Origin: Bacillota bacterium
GTDB lineage: Bacteria; Bacillota; Clostridia; Acetivibrionales; DSM-27016
Reading direction: 5' to 3'
Assembly: GCA_023390115.1 (NCBI GenBank)
Contig: JAEWDM010000034.1
Coordinates: forward strand, 92,411 to 156,410
DNA length: 64,000 nucleotides
A program made the translations under genes and the position numbers. Positions within the stretch are counted from its first letter, which is position 1, and each line of letters opens with the position of its first letter. The notes beneath the pieces are model-generated. The model did no database searches, had not been told where the DNA came from, and saw only the letters and a list, made by a program, of their open reading frames with translations. Shown in pieces: positions 60,452 through 64,000 of the stretch.

Positions 60452-61444
60452 ATGGAAAAATGTATGAACAGTGCAGACTCGTTCGTTGACGAGAGCTTAA
60501 GCGGAATACTGGCAGCTTATCGCGGATATTATGAAGCGGGGTGCGGGGATACGCGTGCGGTTATCCATCCGTCTGCCGATGATAAAGTAATAATCGTTAC
60601 CGGGGGCGGGTACGGACATTTACCTTTGTTTCTGGGCTATGTGGGTGATGGACTTTGCGATGGGGTGGCTGTGGGAAATGTGTTTACCTCTCCTGCATGT
60701 AAAACTATCCTGAATACTACCCATGCGCTTAGGCCCTCCAAGGGTGTTTTATACCTCTTCGGAAATTACTTCGGCGATACCATGAATTTTGAAATGGCTT
60801 GTGAGGCGCTGGAGGCAGAGGGAATCCCTTCACGGATTGTGAAAATGAGCGATGACATCGCGAGTGCTCCACGGGATGCATTTGAAGAACGCAGAGGAAT
60901 TGCCGGCATTGTGTTTGCGTATAAGATTGCCGGGGCGTGCGCACAGCAGGGAATGGTTTTGGAGGAGGTTGTGCGTGTTGCTCTCAAAGCTGTAGCCAAC
61001 ACGGCAACATTTGGCGTAGCCTTTTCTTCCTGCACTATTCCGGGGCAGGAAAAGCCCATTTTTGATTTGAATGAAGGTGATCTGGAAATCGGCATGGGGA
61101 TTCATGGCGAGCCGGGTGTCCGGCGCGGAAAAATGCAGAAAAGCACTGCGACTGCACAGGAACTGTGCTGTGCAGTACTTAAAGATCTTTCATTAAGGGA
61201 AGGGGACAGGGTGGCGGTTTTGGTCAATGGACTGGGTGCAACCAGCCGCGAGGAGCTATTCATTTTTTATAGCGACATAGAGCATATTCTTACAAAAGAA
61301 AAGCTGGAAATAGCCAAGGCCTTTGTGGGAGAGTATGCCACATCTATGGAGATGTCCGGTTTGTCCCTGTCTCTGCTGAGGCTGGACGCTGAGCTGGAGC
61401 GTTATTTGAAGGCTCCTGCCTGCACACCATTTATAAGCTTTTGA
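60452..61444 (+). CDS. dhaK: DhaK-type kinase subunit (variant)
   Basis: 330 residues, DAK1 domain only. The reactive His is in GIHGEPG (His218); His56 and Asp109 are kept, but the usual GSGHEP is GYGHLP. That change near the substrate pocket suggests a substrate other than dihydroxyacetone, for example a four-carbon ketose. Start after AAGGAGG. The partner DhaL is two genes downstream; no DhaM phosphotransferase subunit is in the window. Confidence 0.88.
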   Translation: MEKCMNSADSFVDESLSGILAAYRGYYEAGCGDTRAVIHPSADDKVIIVTGGGYGHLPLFLGYVGDGLCDGVAVGNVFTSPACKTILNTTHALRPSKGVLYLFGNYFGDTMNFEMACEALEAEGIPSRIVKMSDDIASAPRDAFEERRGIAGIVFAYKIAGACAQQGMVLEEVVRVALKAVANTATFGVAFSSCTIPGQEKPIFDLNEGDLEIGMGIHGEPGVRRGKMQKSTATAQELCCAVLKDLSLREGDRVAVLVNGLGATSREELFIFYSDIEHILTKEKLEIAKAFVGEYATSMEMSGLSLSLLRLDAELERYLKAPACTPFISF

Positions 61445-61473
61445 TAATATGCTGGACAGAAAGGATTTTAATT

Positions 61474-62418
61474 ATGGAGTATACAAAGCTCGGGAAAACT
61501 GAAATTACAATCTCTCGGATTACACACGGTTGTATGGAGTTGGGAGGCAGCGGCAATCCGGATGTCTATTGGGATGTAAGGGATGAGGAGTATAATTCCC
61601 AATTGCTGAGGACGGCACTGGAGCAAGGCATCACGACCTTTGATACGGCAGAGGGCTATGGAGGAGGCAGATCGGAAGCTATTGTGGGCCGCGCGCTTCA
61701 TGATGTCCGAAGCTCCTGTGTCATTGCAACAAAGGTTGCCAAAACACACCTGTGCGCGGATGATATTGAGCGGGCGCTGGAAGGCAGCCTGAAACGGCTG
61801 CAGACCGACTACATTGATTTATACTATGTGCATTGGCCCAATCCGGAAATTCCGCTGGAAGAAACGATGACAAAATTAGAGAGGCTTCGTGAGCAAGGTG
61901 TGATTAAAAGCATAGGTGTGTCGAATTTTTCAATTGAGCAGCTTAAAGAGGCTGTCAGATATGCACAGGTGTCTGCTTACCAGCCGGAATACAATCTGCT
62001 TTCACGCGAAATAGAACAGGAGCTGATGCCCTTCTGTGTGGAAAACGACATAAGCATTCTAAGCTATAATTCTCTGGCAAAAGGTATTTTGACAGGTGCC
62101 TTCCACCTTTATGGCGCAACCTTAAGCCCCGAAGATTTCCGAAATAAAAAGCCACTGTTTCAAAAAGACAATATGCAGATTCAGAAGGAGCTAATCCTTT
62201 GCCTGCAGCAAATTGCCGAGAGGCATAATGCGACCATCTCACAGGTAGCTATTAAATGGGCTATGGAACAGACCGGCATGACATCCGCCATCATAGGAAC
62301 GCAGAATAACCGGCATTTTCTGGAAAATATTAATGCATTTTCACTTTCATTAAGAGAAGAAGAAAAAACCGCGATTCGTGCGGCAAGTGACAGTGTTATT
62401 TCCAAAATGCAGCTTTGA
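61474..62418 (+). CDS. Aldo/keto reductase
   Basis: 314 residues, NADPH-linked TIM barrel. Catalytic tetrad: Asp in TFDTAEGYG with Tyr, Lys in VIATKVAK and His in YYVHWPNP. SNFS and the C-terminal AIIGTQNNRH cofactor segment fit the family. It sits between DhaK and DhaL, so it probably interconverts a carbonyl or hydroxyl of the same substrate. ATG at 61474 follows AAAGGA. Confidence 0.9.
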   Translation: MEYTKLGKTEITISRITHGCMELGGSGNPDVYWDVRDEEYNSQLLRTALEQGITTFDTAEGYGGGRSEAIVGRALHDVRSSCVIATKVAKTHLCADDIERALEGSLKRLQTDYIDLYYVHWPNPEIPLEETMTKLERLREQGVIKSIGVSNFSIEQLKEAVRYAQVSAYQPEYNLLSREIEQELMPFCVENDISILSYNSLAKGILTGAFHLYGATLSPEDFRNKKPLFQKDNMQIQKELILCLQQIAERHNATISQVAIKWAMEQTGMTSAIIGTQNNRHFLENINAFSLSLREEEKTAIRAASDSVISKMQL

Positions 62419-62431
62419 AAAGAGGGGTAGT

Positions 62432-63055
62432 ATGGAATATATAACAGATGATGTAAAGCGGGTTATTCTAATATTGAGTGATGAGCTAATCTCAGCAAAG
62501 GATGAGCTGACTGAAATAGACAGCAAATTAGGCGATGGGGATATGGGGATCTCCATGTCAAAAGGGGGCTTCGCGCTTCGGGCTGCGGTTGGGGAATTTG
62601 GGGATGGTCAGATAAGTGATCTGCTGTCCCGATGTGCGCTTGCATTCAACCAGGCGGCACCCTCCACTCTGGGTACGCTTTTGAGTGGGGCTCTATTAAT
62701 GCTGGGAAAGGAATGCAAAGAAAAGCAAGCCTTGTCTGATGCGGATGTTGCTCTTTTCCCTAAAAAAATTTCTCAGGCTATCGCAAGCCGTGGAAAGGCA
62801 AAGCTGGGGGATAAAACTATTTTGGATGCGCTGATACCTTATGCAGAGGCGGTTGAGGGAGCCTATGCGAGAACCGGAAATTTGCGGATAGCTCTGCAAG
62901 AAGCGGTTTCGTACGCGCAGGAAGGTATGGAGCGTACCAAGGGGATGCTGGCGCGTTCCGGAAGGGCAAAATGGCTGGGAGAAAGAAACAAGGAGTATCC
63001 TGACGGAGGTGCTGTGCTTTGCTGTCGCGCGGCACGCCGTATTGCGGCAGAATAG
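62432..63055 (+). CDS. dhaL: DhaL-type nucleotide-binding kinase subunit
   Basis: 207 residues, DAK2 domain. Asp30, Asp35 and Asp37 of EIDSKLGDGDMGISM match the Mg-ADP ligands of DhaL. Later blocks LGDKTILDALIPYAEA and ARSGRAKWLGERNKEYPDGGAV are canonical, though PDPGA reads PDGGA. Works with the DhaK two genes upstream. Whether it takes phosphate from ATP directly or from a remote DhaM is open. Confidence 0.9.
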   Translation: MEYITDDVKRVILILSDELISAKDELTEIDSKLGDGDMGISMSKGGFALRAAVGEFGDGQISDLLSRCALAFNQAAPSTLGTLLSGALLMLGKECKEKQALSDADVALFPKKISQAIASRGKAKLGDKTILDALIPYAEAVEGAYARTGNLRIALQEAVSYAQEGMERTKGMLARSGRAKWLGERNKEYPDGGAVLCCRAARRIAAE

Positions 63056-63139
63056 CAGAAGGGAAGGGCTTAGAATAAGCCATTGCATAAGGGCATGTTT
63101 TAAAAAAATTAATGCCCTTGTGTGTTCATTTTAGGAATC

Positions 63140-63168
63140 TTGACAGTGTTTTCTATATCTTCTATAAT
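63140..63168 (+). promoter_or_regulatory. Consensus promoter of the nitroreductase gene
   Basis: TTGACA (63140-63145), 17-base spacer, TATAAT (63163-63168). Just upstream AAGGGCAT/ATGCCCTT (63089-63119) forms a hairpin that may end the DhaL transcript. Confidence 0.75.
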
Positions 63169-63208
63169 GAAAACAAGCACTGTTATTGCCGGATGATAGG
63201 AGAGTACT

Positions 63209-63712
63209 ATGAACAGCATCTTTGAAAGAAGAAGTATTCGACGTTATCAAAAAAAAGCAATCCCGGATGAAACGCTCCGAACTATTCTGAGGGCGGGAAT
63301 GTATGCTCCCAGCGCCGGAAATGAGCAGCCATGGGAATTTATCATCATTCGATCCCGGGAGATGCTGCAGGCTTTATGTAATGCCCATCCACATGCTAAG
63401 GCTTTATTGTCTTGTGATACGGCCATTGCACTGTGCGGCAACCTTTCCAGACAGAAATACTCTGTGCAGTATTGGATTTTAGATTGTGCTATGGCAGGCC
63501 AAAACATCATGCTGGAAGCGCATGAGCTTGGCATCGGAAGCGTATGGCTGGGAGTATATCCCTGTGAATACCGCACAGAAAACATTGCCCACATACTGAA
63601 TGTCCCCAAAGACGTAATCCCGCTTGGCATCATTGCTCTCGGGTATATTGAAGAAGCTCTCAAAGTGCCTGAACGTTACTGCGAAGGCAAGGTTCATTGG
63701 GAGAAGTGGTAG
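63209..63712 (+). CDS. Nitroreductase-family flavoprotein
   Basis: 167 residues, compact NfsA/FRP-like fold. SIFERRSIRRYQKKAIPDETLRTILRAGMYAPSAGNEQPWEF has the FMN phosphate-binding Arg pair and the SAGNxQPW loop; GIGSVWLGVYP is the second FMN contact. Physiological substrate unknown. AGGAGA precedes the ATG. Confidence 0.9.
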   Translation: MNSIFERRSIRRYQKKAIPDETLRTILRAGMYAPSAGNEQPWEFIIIRSREMLQALCNAHPHAKALLSCDTAIALCGNLSRQKYSVQYWILDCAMAGQNIMLEAHELGIGSVWLGVYPCEYRTENIAHILNVPKDVIPLGIIALGYIEEALKVPERYCEGKVHWEKW

Positions 63713-63721
63713 GTAGGGTAA

Positions 63722-63738
63722 AAGGGGACGCTCCTTAA
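63722..63738. repeat. GGGGACGCTCC-family repeat, single left arm beside the RAYT gene
   Basis: AAGGGGACGCTCCTTAA, ten bases after the nitroreductase stop and about 75 before the RAYT ATG. A partner on the right could be past the window edge. Confidence 0.7.
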
Positions 63739-63752
63739 GATAATGCACTTTA

Positions 63753-63793
63753 GAACGTTTGTTCTTGACAAATTATACCTAATCTTATATAAT
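63753..63793 (+). promoter_or_regulatory. RAYT promoter with LexA-type box
   Basis: TTGACA (63765-63770), 17-base spacer, TATAAT (63788-63793). GAACGTTTGTTC (63753-63764) is a perfect GAAC-N4-GTTC dyad, the core of the Gram-positive LexA (Cheo) box, touching the -35. Confidence 0.6.
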
Positions 63794-63813
63794 AAAGCCG
63801 AGGGGTGGGTATA

Positions 63814-64000
63814 ATGCCAAGAGCAGCAAGAAAAAAATCTGAGGAATGCATGTATCATGTGATGTCCAGGAGCATAAGCGAGATAGACCTTTTCCAGTGT
63901 GACGAGGATAAGGACTATTATCTTGCACTGTTAAAGCGGTATAAAGATAAATACTGCTGCAAAATATATGCTTATGCTCTTATGGATAATCATGTACATA
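63814..64000 (+). mobile_element. RAYT / IS200-like Y1 transposase gene, 3' partial
   Basis: The visible 62 codons read MPRAARKKSEECMYHVMSRS ... CCKIYAYALMDNHVH and run off the window. YHVMSRS and the HUH metal motif within MDNHVH define the REP-associated tyrosine transposase (TnpA_REP) group, single-strand DNA nucleases that process REP palindromes. The catalytic Tyr lies past the edge. A GAGGGGTGGG ribosome site precedes the ATG. The GGGGACGCTCC repeats in this window are its probable substrate. Confidence 0.88.

Overview
The window looks like a chromosomal segment of an anaerobic, spore-forming Clostridia member, plausibly near Ruminiclostridium/Acetivibrio (genus is inference). Reasons: moderate-to-low GC with AT-rich intergenic DNA, strong AGGAGG ribosome sites with frequent TTG/GTG starts, the trpS-scpA-scpB-DUF2953-ytfJ(gerW) order, sporulation protein YtfJ, three tandem M42 aminopeptidases, and no respiratory genes.

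Layout. 0-4.4 kb: glycerol dehydrogenase plus single-chain dihydroxyacetone kinase, divergent from a PocR/AraC regulator. 4.8-11.1 kb: chemoreceptor, site-2 protease, then the conserved trpS-scpAB-DUF2953-ytfJ run. 11.3-20.5 kb: accessory block with hydrolase, methyltransferase, a TetR/ABC/ABC cassette, a membrane-fused GNAT, a methyltransferase behind a uORF/terminator attenuator, a decayed large serine recombinase and a VOC protein, ending at tRNA-Leu. 20.9-26 kb: murD, tRNA-Tyr/Phe/Met(Ile2), three M42 peptidases. 26-30 kb: a metallo-beta-lactamase fragment, a TubC_N/BtrH-like protein, a soluble protein carrying the GIIGGADGPT motif, DUF134 and NifX-like genes. 30-34 kb: a second TetR/ABC/ABC cassette. 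34-41 kb: truncated sigma-like gene, two-component system, lipoprotein, CmpB-like membrane protein, DUF255 protein. 41-51.6 kb: accessory region with Phd/Doc-like module, Big_1-repeat secreted protein, a second TubC_N/BtrH-like protein, two unusual GT2 glycosyltransferases, a methyltransferase, a GH5 glycosidase and FluC. 51.8-63 kb: divergent carbohydrate-acid/polyol catabolic cluster (enolase-superfamily dehydratase, ABC importer, DJ-1, IclR // RraA-like, epimerase, DhaK, aldo/keto reductase, DhaL). 63-64 kb: nitroreductase, then the start of a RAYT (REP-associated tyrosine transposase).

Most notable signals. (1) A family of palindromic GGGGACGCTCC repeats in short, medium and long forms occurs at eight places, and a RAYT gene follows one of them; the RAYT promoter is a perfect TTGACA-17-TATAAT with a LexA-type GAAC-N4-GTTC box touching the -35. 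(2) Two TubC_N/BtrH-like paralogues without any NRPS/PKS, one linked to two GT2 enzymes sharing an unfamiliar C-terminal domain. (3) A GIIGGADGPT motif, normally of Na+-pump decarboxylase beta subunits, inside a soluble protein. (4) A five-codon leader peptide, long-range stem and terminator ahead of a methyltransferase. (5) Two paralogous TetR/ABC cassettes sharing the same AGTTAG-N6-CTAACT operator.
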